Below, piece by piece: positions 52,040 to 60,545 of a stretch of 64,000 nucleotides of DNA. The translations under genes were made by a program, and so were the position numbers. Each line of letters opens with the position of its first letter. Position 1 is the stretch's first letter. The notes below the pieces were generated by a model. That model made no database searches, was not told the DNA's origin, and saw only the letters and a list, made by a program, of their open reading frames with translations. Source of the DNA: Brachybacterium sp036311905. Its GTDB lineage: Bacteria; Actinomycetota; Actinomycetes; Actinomycetales; Dermabacteraceae. Location of the stretch: the NCBI RefSeq assembly GCF_036311905.1, contig NZ_JAZDCH010000001.1:48724-112723 (forward strand), written 5' to 3'.

Positions 52040-53536
52040 TCAGCGCTCCTGCTCCGCCGCCTCGAGCAGCCCGGCGAGCTCCTCGCGCCCCGTGTGTCGT
52101 GCCCATCCGGCCGGGGTCGCCCCGTAGGTCGGATCGCGCAGGGTCGGGTCCGCGCCGCGGGCGAGCAGCAGCTCGACCGTCGCGTGGTCCCCGCGCACCG
52201 CTGCCTCGTGCAGCGCCGTGGCTCCCTCCGCCGTCCGCGCGTCGGCCGCGAAGCCTAGGTCCAGGAGCTGCGCGACGGCCTCGGGCCGGCCGAGAGCGGC
52301 GGCCTGCGCCACGAGATCCGGATGGCTCCGTTGCATCTCCCGCGCGACGGTTCGGTCCGCGAGGGCGTCGGCCGGGCCGAGCAGCGCCCCGAACGCCTCG
52401 TCCTCCTCCGTGAGGTCCGCCCCGCGCGCCCCGTGCTCCCGCAGCAGGCGGGCGACGCCCACGGCGCCGTGCCGCACGGCTTCCCGCAGCGGCGACCGGC
52501 CGCCGTGGAGGGGATGGGTGCTGGGCCGCTCCGGATCGGCGCCGGACTCCAGGAGCAGCCTCGCGCGCCCGGTGAGGTCGTGGCGGGCCGCGTGCAGCAG
52601 CGCCTCGGAGAGCTGCTGGGCGGGGGACTGGTGGCGCGGCGCGAGGAGCCGGTGCCAGGGCCCGCCGTCGCCGCGGCCGAGACCCGCCCGCAGCAGGAGC
52701 GCGAGCCACGCGGTGTCGTCCCGCACCACGGTGTCGCCCGCGCCGCGGTCGTAGATCGTCTGGCTGTCGTTCGGATCCGCTCCGGCGGCCAGCAGCAGCT
52801 CGGCGAGGGCGGTCTCCGAGGGGTGCGGGGGAGCGCCCTGTTCCCCGCCCCCGAACACCCCGGTGAGCGCCGTGAACGGGGACGGCAGCGAGTCCCAGAG
52901 GAAGCCCATGTTCGGATCGGCTCCGGCCTCGAGCAGCAGCCTCAGCACCGCGGGATGGTCGGGCGCCTTCCCGTCCGGCAGCGGCCCGGACCAGCGGGAG
53001 TAGCACAGGTGCAGCAGCGGCGGCCAACCATAGGGGGCGCTCTCCCGCTGCACCGCGGCAGGGTCGGCGCGGAGCAGATCCCGGACCGCGTCCGGATCAC
53101 CCAGCGCGGCGGCGACGGCGAGGTCCGAGCGGGCCAGGTGCGGCTCGGCGGCGAGCAGCGCCGCGGCTGCTGCGAGGTCGGGGGCGCCGCGGCGGCTGTG
53201 ATCCACGGTCATCGCCCGCAGCAGCTGCTCCCGGGGACCGGCGGTGCTCGCCTGATCGGGGCGGCGGGTCCGGGCGCGGACCTCGTCGACGTGCCGGCGC
53301 AGCGTGGGCCAGGACGCGAAGCCGTAGGACCTCGCGAGGGCCAGCTGCGCGGCGGCGAGGGGCAGGGCGGCCCCGTGGTCCTGCTCCGCGCCGAGCAGGG
53401 AGTCGGCGTCGGGGTGGTGCTCGAGCAGGAGCGCGAGGGCCTCGGGATCCCCGGTCCGCGCTCCGTCGCGCAGTCGCTTGGCCCGGCGCCGCAGCGCGGA
53501 GAGATCGGGATGGTCGGGAAGGTGCTGCAGGGACAT
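52040..53536 (-). CDS. Ankyrin-repeat protein
   Basis: 498 aa, soluble, no signal peptide. Ankyrin-type repeats are clear in the C-terminal third (for example GATALHEAAVRGDHATVELLLARGADPTLRDP) and degenerate before that (HPAVLRLLLEAGADPN, LAELLLAAGADPND). The N-terminal about 90 residues (LSALRRRAKRLRDGARTGDPEAL, ALARSYGFASWPTLRRHV) form a segment often found before ankyrin repeats in actinobacterial proteins. Probably a protein-protein interaction module; partner unknown. Its position between glycan genes may be coincidental. A TAGACT element at 53665-53670 (minus strand) could be its promoter, with a leader of about 120 bases. Confidence 0.88.
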   Translation of the reverse strand: MSLQHLPDHPDLSALRRRAKRLRDGARTGDPEALALLLEHHPDADSLLGAEQDHGAALPLAAAQLALARSYGFASWPTLRRHVDEVRARTRRPDQASTAGPREQLLRAMTVDHSRRGAPDLAAAAALLAAEPHLARSDLAVAAALGDPDAVRDLLRADPAAVQRESAPYGWPPLLHLCYSRWSGPLPDGKAPDHPAVLRLLLEAGADPNMGFLWDSLPSPFTALTGVFGGGEQGAPPHPSETALAELLLAAGADPNDSQTIYDRGAGDTVVRDDTAWLALLLRAGLGRGDGGPWHRLLAPRHQSPAQQLSEALLHAARHDLTGRARLLLESGADPERPSTHPLHGGRSPLREAVRHGAVGVARLLREHGARGADLTEEDEAFGALLGPADALADRTVAREMQRSHPDLVAQAAALGRPEAVAQLLDLGFAADARTAEGATALHEAAVRGDHATVELLLARGADPTLRDPTYGATPAGWARHTGREELAGLLEAAEQER

Positions 53537-53712
53537 GGTGGCCTCCGCTCCGAGCCCGGCGTCCGCTGGATCGGGCAGGAGGGGAGACGGGCATCCTCGT
53601 GCACGGCGCCGAGGCGGGCTGAGCCCTTCCCGCGGACAGGCGGCGCCCTCGGTGCGCCGTCCGCAGTCTATCGCGGCCTCTCGATGCGGCGGGGCTCCGG
53701 GGAGGGGAGCGG

Positions 53713-54954
53713 CTATCCCGCCGCGGGCTCCGCGGAGCCGTCGGCGATGCCGTAGAAGAATGCGGCGACGTCGTCCTCGTCGGTGAGGATCGCGACCCCC
53801 GAGTGCTTGGTCTGGTACTCGGGATCCTCGATCGGGATCGCCAGGGTGCGTCCGCTGTTCATCGCTGAGCGCGCCGTGAGGGCCATCCGGCCGATGGCGG
53901 GGATGCCGGTCCCCTCGGAGGTGATCAGCGCGTTCGAGCCCGCGCCGGCGAGAAGGGCCTGCGCCACGGGGTTCAGCAGCACGGCGGGGGAGGTCACCCG
54001 GTCCATCAGGGCGCCGACGAACTGCTGCTGGCGCTGCTGGCGGCCGAGATCCGCGGTCGGGTCGAAGTAGCGCGCGCGCACGAAGGCGAGCGCCTGGTCC
54101 CCGCCGACGTCGTGGCAGCCCTCGGTCATCTGCAGCCCCGACCTCGGGTCATCCACGTCCTGGTCGATGCAGAGGTTCACGTGGCCGACGGCGTCGACCA
54201 TGTCGGCGACCCCGTCGAAGCCGACCTCGACGTAGTGGTCGATCGTCAGCCCGGTGAACTCCTCGACGGTCTCGACCAGCAGCTTCGGCCCGCCGAAGGC
54301 GAAGGCGGCGTTGAGCTTGTAGCCGCCGTACCCGGGGATGTCGACGAGCGTGTCGCGGGGGAGCGAGACGAGGTAGCTGTTCCCGTTCGGGGCGCGGTGC
54401 AGGAGCATGATCGTGTCCGTGCGGGCGCCCTCGGTGCCGTCGTCGGACACCTTCTCCCCGCCGCGGCCGTCGGAGCCCGCGATGAGATAGGTCGTTCCGG
54501 GCGTGTCCGCGGCCCCGGAGAGAGCGTCGATGTGCTCGATGCGGCTGCCGGCCCAGGCGGTCAGGCCCAGCCCCCAACCGAGCACCACGACGAGCACGAG
54601 CACCAGGAGGGTCGCGCCGAGGCGCACGGCGCGGGGGGTGCGGTGCCGGCGGCGGGGGTGCCGACCGTCGGGGCCGCCTCCGCGGCTCGGGCTCCGGGGG
54701 GACTCGGGGCCGCGAGGTCCGTCGCCGCCCTGCGCGATGCCGACGCCCGGGGGCGGACCGGCGGCATCACCCGGTGCCTGGCTCCACTGCTCGGAGCGGG
54801 GGAGGGGGCGGGTCGCCGGGCCCGGCGCGACCGACGGCGGGAGGTCCTGCGCTGCGGGCCGCATCGGGCGCGCGCTGCCGCCGGCGCGGGCGCGATGGCC
54901 CGCGGGTCGTCGCGGTCCGCCGGGGCGCCGCGAGCGCGGGGGCTGCTCGGTCAC
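53713..54954 (-). CDS. LytR-CpsA-Psr (LCP) family glycopolymer ligase
   Basis: Transfers a polyprenyl-diphosphate-linked glycopolymer to peptidoglycan on the outer face. 413 aa: a basic, Pro/Gly/Arg-rich cytosolic N-terminus of about 108 residues, one membrane helix (about 110-135), then the LCP domain. Conserved residues are present: GSDGRGG, ARTDTIML, SLPRDTLVDIP and RARYFDPTADLGRQQRQQQ. The start is GTG 54954, 6 bases after AAAGGAG. The ATG two codons upstream touches the ribosome site, and the longer frame to 55218 is spurious. It lies between the amino-uronate and galactan loci and could serve either polymer. Confidence 0.93.
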   Translation of the reverse strand: MTEQPPRSRRPGGPRRPAGHRARAGGSARPMRPAAQDLPPSVAPGPATRPLPRSEQWSQAPGDAAGPPPGVGIAQGGDGPRGPESPRSPSRGGGPDGRHPRRRHRTPRAVRLGATLLVLVLVVVLGWGLGLTAWAGSRIEHIDALSGAADTPGTTYLIAGSDGRGGEKVSDDGTEGARTDTIMLLHRAPNGNSYLVSLPRDTLVDIPGYGGYKLNAAFAFGGPKLLVETVEEFTGLTIDHYVEVGFDGVADMVDAVGHVNLCIDQDVDDPRSGLQMTEGCHDVGGDQALAFVRARYFDPTADLGRQQRQQQFVGALMDRVTSPAVLLNPVAQALLAGAGSNALITSEGTGIPAIGRMALTARSAMNSGRTLAIPIEDPEYQTKHSGVAILTDEDDVAAFFYGIADGSAEPAAG

Positions 54955-55202
54955 AGGCATCTCCTTTGCCGCCGAGAGGGGCCCTGCGGCAGGAGGTGCA
55001 GGGGCCCTGAGGGGAAGCTCGGCGTCCGACAGGGTAGCGGCACCGCCGGTGCCGCGCGCCGCAGCCACGCACGCCTCGCCCGCCCGGCCCCCGAACCTCC
55101 CGCGAACCTTCACACGGCCCGCCCCTCCCCGTCCCCTCCCCGTCGTGCGCCTCCGTAGACTGGGCCCGTCGCCGCGGCGGCATCGACTGCGCAGGAGGAT
55201 CC
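54955..55202. promoter_or_regulatory. Divergent promoter region between LCP and galactan operons
   Basis: This 248-base gap is the longest in the window. It holds an 8-bp perfect hairpin (55037-55044 with 55048-55055, 3-base loop), TACCCT on the minus strand at 55030-55035 as a possible LCP -10 box, and TAGACT on the plus strand at 55156-55161 as a likely -10 box for the galactan operon. No ORF with coding character is seen. Confidence 0.5.
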
Positions 55203-56267
55203 GTGACCCAATCCGCACCCTCGGGCGAGGCCCGGGCGAGTGATCGCACCGCCCACGCGGGAGCCGCCTCCCAGCGGATCGTCGCGGTGGTGGTCACCTA
55301 CAACCGCGAGCAGCTGCTGCGCGACTGCCTCGATGCGCTCGCCGCCCAGGCCCGTCGGCCCGACGCGGTCGTGGTCATCGACAACGCCTCGAGTGATGCG
55401 AGCGGGCGCGTCGCCGACGAGCATCCGCTGGGAGCCGACGTCCTCCATCTGCGCCGCAACGTCGGCGGGGCCGGCGGCTTCGCCGCGGGGATCGCCCGCG
55501 CCCTCCAGCGGCACGGCGCCGACTGGGTGTGGGTGATGGACGATGACACCGTTCCGCGGCCCGCCGCCCTCGCCGAGCTGCTGCGCTCCCTCGAGGCTTC
55601 GCCCGCGCGGCTCTCGGTGCTGAGCTCGCGCGCCGTCTGGACCGATGGTCGCCCCCACCCGATGAACAGCCAGCGGACCCGCCTCGGGGCGAGCACCCGC
55701 GAGAAGCAGGACGCCGCCCGCGCCCATGGCCGGCCGATACGCACCGCGAGTTACGTTTCCGCTCTGCTGAACGCGGAGGACGTGCGCCGACTGGGTCTGC
55801 CGATCGCCGACTACTTCATCTGGTCCGACGACTTCGAGCACACGGGGCGCCTGCTGCGCCGCGGCCGCGGGATCGCGGTCCCCGGGTCGGTGGTCGAGCA
55901 TCGCACCGTCCGCTTCGACAACGCCCAGGCGAACCCCGGCGGCCGCTTCTACTACGACGTGCGCAACCGCCTCTGGGCCCTGCTGCGCACCGACTCCTTC
56001 ACCCCGCTGGAGCGGGCCCTCTACGGCGGCCGCACGGCCCTCGGTTGGGCCGGGCAGCTGCTCCGCCACCGCGGGGACCTGCTCGGCAGCGGCCTGCGCG
56101 GGCTCCTCGCCGCCCTGGCCCGCGGTCCGCGGCCCTCGGCCCAGGTCCTCGCCGTCGACGGCGAGGCCGCGGCCGAGGGGCGCGCGGTGGAACGGGCGGC
56201 CGGTCAACGACCGCCGATCCCTCTGCCGGGTCGGCCCGGGGCGGCCCGCCCGACTTCGCCCTCCTGA
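55203..56267 (+). CDS. GlfT1-like galactofuranosyltransferase (GT2)
   Basis: 354 aa GT-A enzyme. Motifs: VVVTYNREQLLRDCLDAL, IDNASSDASG, RRNVGGAGGFAAGIARAL and VWVMDDDTVP (DDD metal site). A later FIWSDDFEHTGRLL segment corresponds to the catalytic base region of GlfT1/GlfT2. In mycobacteria GlfT1 adds the first galactofuranoses to the lipid-linked acceptor; adjacency to Glf, GlfT2, Wzm and Wzt supports the same job. A Pro/Arg/Ala-rich C-terminal tail runs over the start of the next gene. Start GTG 55203 follows AGGAGGA. Confidence 0.88.
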   Translation: MTQSAPSGEARASDRTAHAGAASQRIVAVVVTYNREQLLRDCLDALAAQARRPDAVVVIDNASSDASGRVADEHPLGADVLHLRRNVGGAGGFAAGIARALQRHGADWVWVMDDDTVPRPAALAELLRSLEASPARLSVLSSRAVWTDGRPHPMNSQRTRLGASTREKQDAARAHGRPIRTASYVSALLNAEDVRRLGLPIADYFIWSDDFEHTGRLLRRGRGIAVPGSVVEHRTVRFDNAQANPGGRFYYDVRNRLWALLRTDSFTPLERALYGGRTALGWAGQLLRHRGDLLGSGLRGLLAALARGPRPSAQVLAVDGEAAAEGRAVERAAGQRPPIPLPGRPGAARPTSPS

Positions 56268-57103
56268 TGCCCCTGTGGGGCCGTGACCTGCCCGAACGGG
56301 TCGAGCTCGCGCTCGCCTCGGCGACCCGGGAGCAGGAGCTCACGCCGACCCTGCTGATCCTCACGGTCGACGGCCCCCTCCCGCCCGCGCTCGAGGCTCT
56401 CGTCGCCCGGGTCGAGGCCGGCGAGTTCGGTCCCGCCCGGGTGCTGCGGCACCCGGCGCACCGCGGTGTCGCCGCGGCCCTGCAGGACGGTCTGCTGGCC
56501 TCTCCGTACGAGCTCGTCGCGCGGGCCGATGCCGACGACCTCTGCCGTCCGGACCGCTTCGCCCGACAGATCCCGGTCGCCGCGGGCCTCGCCCCCGCGG
56601 CGCCGGGGCAGGTCCCTGCGCCGCTGGACCTCGTGGGCGGGGCGATGCGGGAGTTCAGCGATCGGATCCCCGCGGGCACGGGGCCGCTGCGCAGCCGCCC
56701 CCTCGCGCACGACGAGATCGTCGACTACCTGCGCACCCACTCGCCTTTCCACCACCCGACGGTGGTGCTGCGCCGCTCCACGGCCCTCGCCGTCGGCGGC
56801 TATCGGCACCTCCCGTTGCTGGAGGACTACTACCTGTGGGAGCGCATGGTGCTCGGCGGCGCGCGCACCGCGAATCTGGCCGAGGTGCTCGTCGACTACC
56901 GGGTCGACGAGCAGCTCTTCGTCCGCCGCGGAGGCTGGACCCTCTTCTCCTCCGACCTGGTGCTGCAGCGCCGGATGCTGCTGGACCGCGTCATCGGCCC
57001 CGGTCAGCTGCTGCGCAACCTCGGGATGCGCCTGGTGTACCGCTTCGCCCCCGGCTGGGCGCGGCGCCTGGCCTACCGCCGCTTCGTCGAGTCCCGCGGG
57101 TGA
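56267..57103 (+). CDS. GT2 glycosyltransferase (AmsE-like) with uncertain start
   Basis: GT-A enzyme whose readable domain begins before any ordinary start codon. The first beta strand, FALLMPLW, is encoded from 56255, but the only nearby start is the ATG inside it at 56267, overlapping the previous stop (TGATG). The next in-frame start is a TTG at 56045, deep within the preceding gene. Other motifs are good: ILTVDGPLP, RADADDLCRPDRFARQ (metal site), SPFHHPTVVLRR and LLEDYYLWERM. From 56267 it is 278 aa. It probably adds a further sugar in galactan assembly. The true start may be a non-standard codon or may reflect a frame problem at the junction. Confidence 0.78.
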   Translation: MPLWGRDLPERVELALASATREQELTPTLLILTVDGPLPPALEALVARVEAGEFGPARVLRHPAHRGVAAALQDGLLASPYELVARADADDLCRPDRFARQIPVAAGLAPAAPGQVPAPLDLVGGAMREFSDRIPAGTGPLRSRPLAHDEIVDYLRTHSPFHHPTVVLRRSTALAVGGYRHLPLLEDYYLWERMVLGGARTANLAEVLVDYRVDEQLFVRRGGWTLFSSDLVLQRRMLLDRVIGPGQLLRNLGMRLVYRFAPGWARRLAYRRFVESRG

Positions 57104-57170
57104 GTGCATGAGCACGACCACACCCGTCGGCGCGCCGGGCGGACGCGCCATCGCGCCCCATGCCCTCCGC

Positions 57171-57176
57171 TACTGT
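57171..57176 (+). promoter_or_regulatory. -10 element (TACTGT) before glf
   Basis: TACTGT lies 46 bases before the glf GTG in the 119-base gap after the GT2 gene, so glf may have its own promoter within the galactan operon. The ribosome site AAAGGA follows downstream. Confidence 0.4.
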
Positions 57177-57222
57177 GAGCGGGTCCCCGGCGGACCCTCC
57201 GCACGCTTCGAAAGGACCCCCC

Positions 57223-58380
57223 GTGTCGACTCCTGATCTCCTCATCGTCGGCTCCGGCCTCTTCGGCCTGACCATCGCCGAACGGGCCGTCGCCCAGCAC
57301 GGCGCGAAGGTGACCATCATCGACCGCCGGTCGCATCTGGGCGGGAACGCCTACTCCGAGGCGGACGAGCACACCGGGATCGAGGTCCACAAGTACGGCG
57401 CCCACCTCTTCCACACCTCCAACAAGAAGGTGTGGGAGTACGTCAACGGCTTCACCTCGTTCACCGGCTACCAGCACAAGGTGTATACGACGCACCGCGG
57501 CGTGGTGTACCCGATGCCGATCAACCTCGGCACCATCAATCAGTTCTTCGGGGCCGCCTACACGCCCGACGAGGCCCGTGCGCTGATTGCCGAGCAGGCG
57601 GGGGAGCTGGCCGGCACCGACCCCGAGAACCTCGACGAGAAGGGCATCTCCCTCATCGGCCGCCCGCTCTACGAGGCGTTCATCAAGAACTACACGGGCA
57701 AGCAGTGGCAGACCGACCCCCAGGACCTGCCCGCGGGGATTATCTCCCGCCTCCCGGTGCGCTACACCTACGACAACCGCTACTTCAACGACACCTACGA
57801 GGGTCTGCCCGCCCAGGGCTACACCGCGTGGCTCGAGCGGATGGCGGATCATCCGAACATCGAGGTGCGCCTCGACACGGACTACTTCGACACCGACCAG
57901 CCGCTGAACAAGGACGCCGTCCGCGGGCAGCTGCCCGTGATCTACACCGGACCCATCGATCGCTACTTCGACTACTCCGAGGGCTCGCTCGGATGGCGGA
58001 CCATCGACCTGGAGACGGAGCACCTCGAGGTCGGTGACTTCCAGGGCACCTCGGTGATGAACTACGCCGACGCCGAGGTCCCCTACACCCGCATCATCGA
58101 GCCCCGTCACTTCCACCCCGAGCGCGACTACCCGACCGACCGCACCGTGATCCAGCGCGAGTACTCGCGCTTCGCCGAGTCCGGGGACGAGCCGTACTAC
58201 CCGATCAACTCCGGGGGCGACCGCGAGACCCTGCTCGCCTACCGCGGGCTCGCCGACGCCGAGCCGCGCACCCTGTTCGGCGGGCGCCTCGGCACCTACC
58301 AGTACCTGGACATGCACATGGCCATCGGCGCCGCCCTGTCCATGGCCGACAACAAGCTGCCCGAGCTGCTGCGGGCCTGA
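57223..58380 (+). CDS. glf: UDP-galactopyranose mutase
   Basis: FAD enzyme interconverting UDP-galactopyranose and UDP-galactofuranose, the donor for the two Glf transferases here. 385 aa, usual length. FAD motif VGSGLFGLTIAERA, then RRSHLGGNAYSE, YGAHLFHTSN, YPMPINL, YTGKQW, and LGTYQYLDMHMAIGAAL near the C-terminus. The start is GTG 57223 after AAAGGA; an in-frame start at 57160 lacks a site. Followed by a short hairpin and glfT2. Confidence 0.96.
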   Translation: MSTPDLLIVGSGLFGLTIAERAVAQHGAKVTIIDRRSHLGGNAYSEADEHTGIEVHKYGAHLFHTSNKKVWEYVNGFTSFTGYQHKVYTTHRGVVYPMPINLGTINQFFGAAYTPDEARALIAEQAGELAGTDPENLDEKGISLIGRPLYEAFIKNYTGKQWQTDPQDLPAGIISRLPVRYTYDNRYFNDTYEGLPAQGYTAWLERMADHPNIEVRLDTDYFDTDQPLNKDAVRGQLPVIYTGPIDRYFDYSEGSLGWRTIDLETEHLEVGDFQGTSVMNYADAEVPYTRIIEPRHFHPERDYPTDRTVIQREYSRFAESGDEPYYPINSGGDRETLLAYRGLADAEPRTLFGGRLGTYQYLDMHMAIGAALSMADNKLPELLRA

Positions 58381-58389
58381 CCCGCCCGA

Positions 58390-58407
58390 CCCGCCGCGAT
58401 CGGCGGG
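58390..58407 (+). other. Short hairpin between glf and glfT2
   Basis: A 7-bp perfect stem (58390-58396 with 58401-58407, 4-base loop) starts 10 bases after the glf stop. Weak terminator or mRNA-processing element. Confidence 0.4.
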
Positions 58408-58433
58408 CCAGCCGAGAGTCGACGAGGAGCACC

Positions 58434-60545
58434 ATGAACGTCACCCCCACCTCCGCCCCCACCTCCGCCGGGGCGGCCCCGCAGCGCCTCCTGCAGCGCC
58501 TGGTACTGCCCGGAGAGGCCAGCCCCGATGTGGTCCCGCTCTACATCGAGGCGGGTGACGCCCGCTCGGGCGCGACCGGCGGCTCCTTCGGGCTCGGCAG
58601 CGCCTCGGATAAGCAGGCCAAGGACCAGGCGCAGTCGTCTCACGCCGCCCTCGCCCAGGTCGACATCAGCGAGATCAGCGAGCGGCACGCCGCCCGCATC
58701 CCCGCGCATCAGATGCGCTCCTTCGGCACCTACTTCAACGCCTTCCCCGCGAGCTACTGGCGCCGCTGGACCCCGGTGCGGGCGATCCGCCTCACGATCC
58801 GCACGGCCGGCAGCGGCCACCTCGTGGTCATGCGCTCCACGGCCCGCGGCACCCTGCAGCGCCACGAGTCGCGGACCGTCTCCGGGGCCGGCGAGCAGGT
58901 CTTCGAGCTGCCGCTGACCGCCTTCGGCGACGGCGGCTGGTACTGGTTCGACGCCTACGCGGGCGACGAGGACCTCGCGATCCTGGGCGCCGAGTGGACG
59001 GCCGACGCCTCCGCGGCCCGCACCGAGGGCACCTTCTCCATCGCGATGACCACGATGAACAAGGTCGAGTACGTGCTCGACAACATCCGCACCCTCGCCG
59101 CCGAGCCCGTGCTGCGCGAGCTGCTGGACGTGATGTACATCGTCGACCAGGGCTCGGACCGCCTGAGCGACCACCCCGAGGAGCTCGCCCCGCTGCAGGC
59201 GGAGCTCGGCGAGCAGCTGCGCATCATCGAGCAGGGCAACATCGGCGGCTCCGGCGGGTTCTCCCGCGGCATGTACGAGGCCGCGACGGCAGGAGCTTCC
59301 ACCTACGTCATCAACTGCGACGACGACATCGTGATGGAGACCGAGTCGCTGCTGCGCATGGTGACCTTCGCGGACTTCGCCACCCGGCCCACCATCGTCG
59401 GCGCCCACATGTTCGACCTCAACAACCGCTCGGTGCTGCACACCTTCGGCGAGGTCGTCGACCCGTGGCGGATCCAGCCCGCGCTCGCGAACGCCGAGGC
59501 CGAGATGGGCCACGACTTCGCCCAGGACCCGCTGCGCTCGACCCCGTGGCTGCACCGCCGCGCCGACGTCGACTACAACGGCTGGTGGGGCTGCCTGATC
59601 CCCACCGAGACGGTGCGCGCGATCGGCCTCAGCCTCCCCGTGTTCATCAAGTGGGACGACGCCGAGTACGGCCTGCGCGCGAAGAAGGCCGGCTACCCGA
59701 CCGTCTCCCTGCCCGGTGCGGGCGTGTGGCACATGAGCTGGGTGGACAAGGACGACCTCGTCGGCTGGCAGGCCTACTTCCACGAGCGCAACCGCATCAT
59801 CACCGCGCTCCTGCACTCCCCGTACGCGCGCGGCGGCCGCGTCGTCAAGGAGTCGCAGTTCATGGATGTCAAGCACCTGATCTCCATGCAGTACTACACC
59901 GAGGCCGGGCGCCTCATGGCGCAGAAGGACGTGCTCGAGGGCCCCGAGGCGCTCCACCCCTCGATCGGGACCAAGCTCCCCGAGATCCGCGGCATGGCGA
60001 AGGCCTTCGCCGACGCGGTCACGAAGAAGGACCAGGACCACTTCCCGGCGGTCCACGTCGACAAGCCCCCGCGCAAGGGGCGCCCCTTCACCCAGCCGCA
60101 CCGCCTGATGCTCCCCCTGTGGACCGCGAAGACCCTGGTCAAGCAGGTCGCGTTGCCTCCGAAGCCCCGCGCCGAGGAGAACCCGCAGGCGACGATCCCG
60201 CACCTGGACGCGAAGTGGTGGCGGCTCTCCGCCTATGACAGCGCACTGGTCTCCAATGCGGAGGGCACCCAGATCGCCTGGTACAAGCGGGACCCCCAGC
60301 AGGTGCGGGAGATGCTCGCCTCCGCGATCCGCGCCCACCTCGACCTGCACCGTCGCTGGCCCGAGCTGCAGGCGCAGTACCGGGAGGCGGCGGGTCGGAT
60401 CACCTCCTTCGAGGCCTGGGAGCGGACCTTCGCCGCGAACCCGGCGCCGGTGCGCGAGGCCGACAAGCCCTCCGGGGCGCCGTCGGCCGCCTCTGCCGAC
60501 GCTGCCGCGGACGGCGCGACGACGGGCGGGAGCCCGGCCGCGTGA
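58434..60545 (+). CDS. glfT2: GlfT2-like polymerising galactofuranosyltransferase
   Basis: Builds the galactofuranan chain on the lipid carrier from UDP-Galf. 703 aa, as in mycobacterial GlfT2 (about 640). N-terminal beta-rich domain (about 1-190), then GT-A core with SIAMTTMNKVEYVLDNI, QGNIGGSGGFSRGMYEA, the metal site NCDDDIVME, the catalytic-base region FIKWDDAEYGLRAKKAGY and the GVWHMSW His. A helical C-terminal domain follows, ending in a low-complexity Ala/Asp tail. ATG with GAGGAGC upstream. Its stop overlaps the Wzm gene (GTGA). Confidence 0.94.
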   Translation: MNVTPTSAPTSAGAAPQRLLQRLVLPGEASPDVVPLYIEAGDARSGATGGSFGLGSASDKQAKDQAQSSHAALAQVDISEISERHAARIPAHQMRSFGTYFNAFPASYWRRWTPVRAIRLTIRTAGSGHLVVMRSTARGTLQRHESRTVSGAGEQVFELPLTAFGDGGWYWFDAYAGDEDLAILGAEWTADASAARTEGTFSIAMTTMNKVEYVLDNIRTLAAEPVLRELLDVMYIVDQGSDRLSDHPEELAPLQAELGEQLRIIEQGNIGGSGGFSRGMYEAATAGASTYVINCDDDIVMETESLLRMVTFADFATRPTIVGAHMFDLNNRSVLHTFGEVVDPWRIQPALANAEAEMGHDFAQDPLRSTPWLHRRADVDYNGWWGCLIPTETVRAIGLSLPVFIKWDDAEYGLRAKKAGYPTVSLPGAGVWHMSWVDKDDLVGWQAYFHERNRIITALLHSPYARGGRVVKESQFMDVKHLISMQYYTEAGRLMAQKDVLEGPEALHPSIGTKLPEIRGMAKAFADAVTKKDQDHFPAVHVDKPPRKGRPFTQPHRLMLPLWTAKTLVKQVALPPKPRAEENPQATIPHLDAKWWRLSAYDSALVSNAEGTQIAWYKRDPQQVREMLASAIRAHLDLHRRWPELQAQYREAAGRITSFEAWERTFAANPAPVREADKPSGAPSAASADAAADGATTGGSPAA

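Noticed and set aside
53713..55218. Longer 501-residue form of the LCP protein
   Set aside because: The extra N-terminal 88 residues run through the divergent promoter gap; the GTG at 54954 has an ideal ribosome site.
55203..57103. GlfT1-like and the next GT2 as one protein split by a frameshift
   Set aside because: Each carries its own complete GT-A domain with metal site, so they are two enzymes; only the start of the second is unclear.
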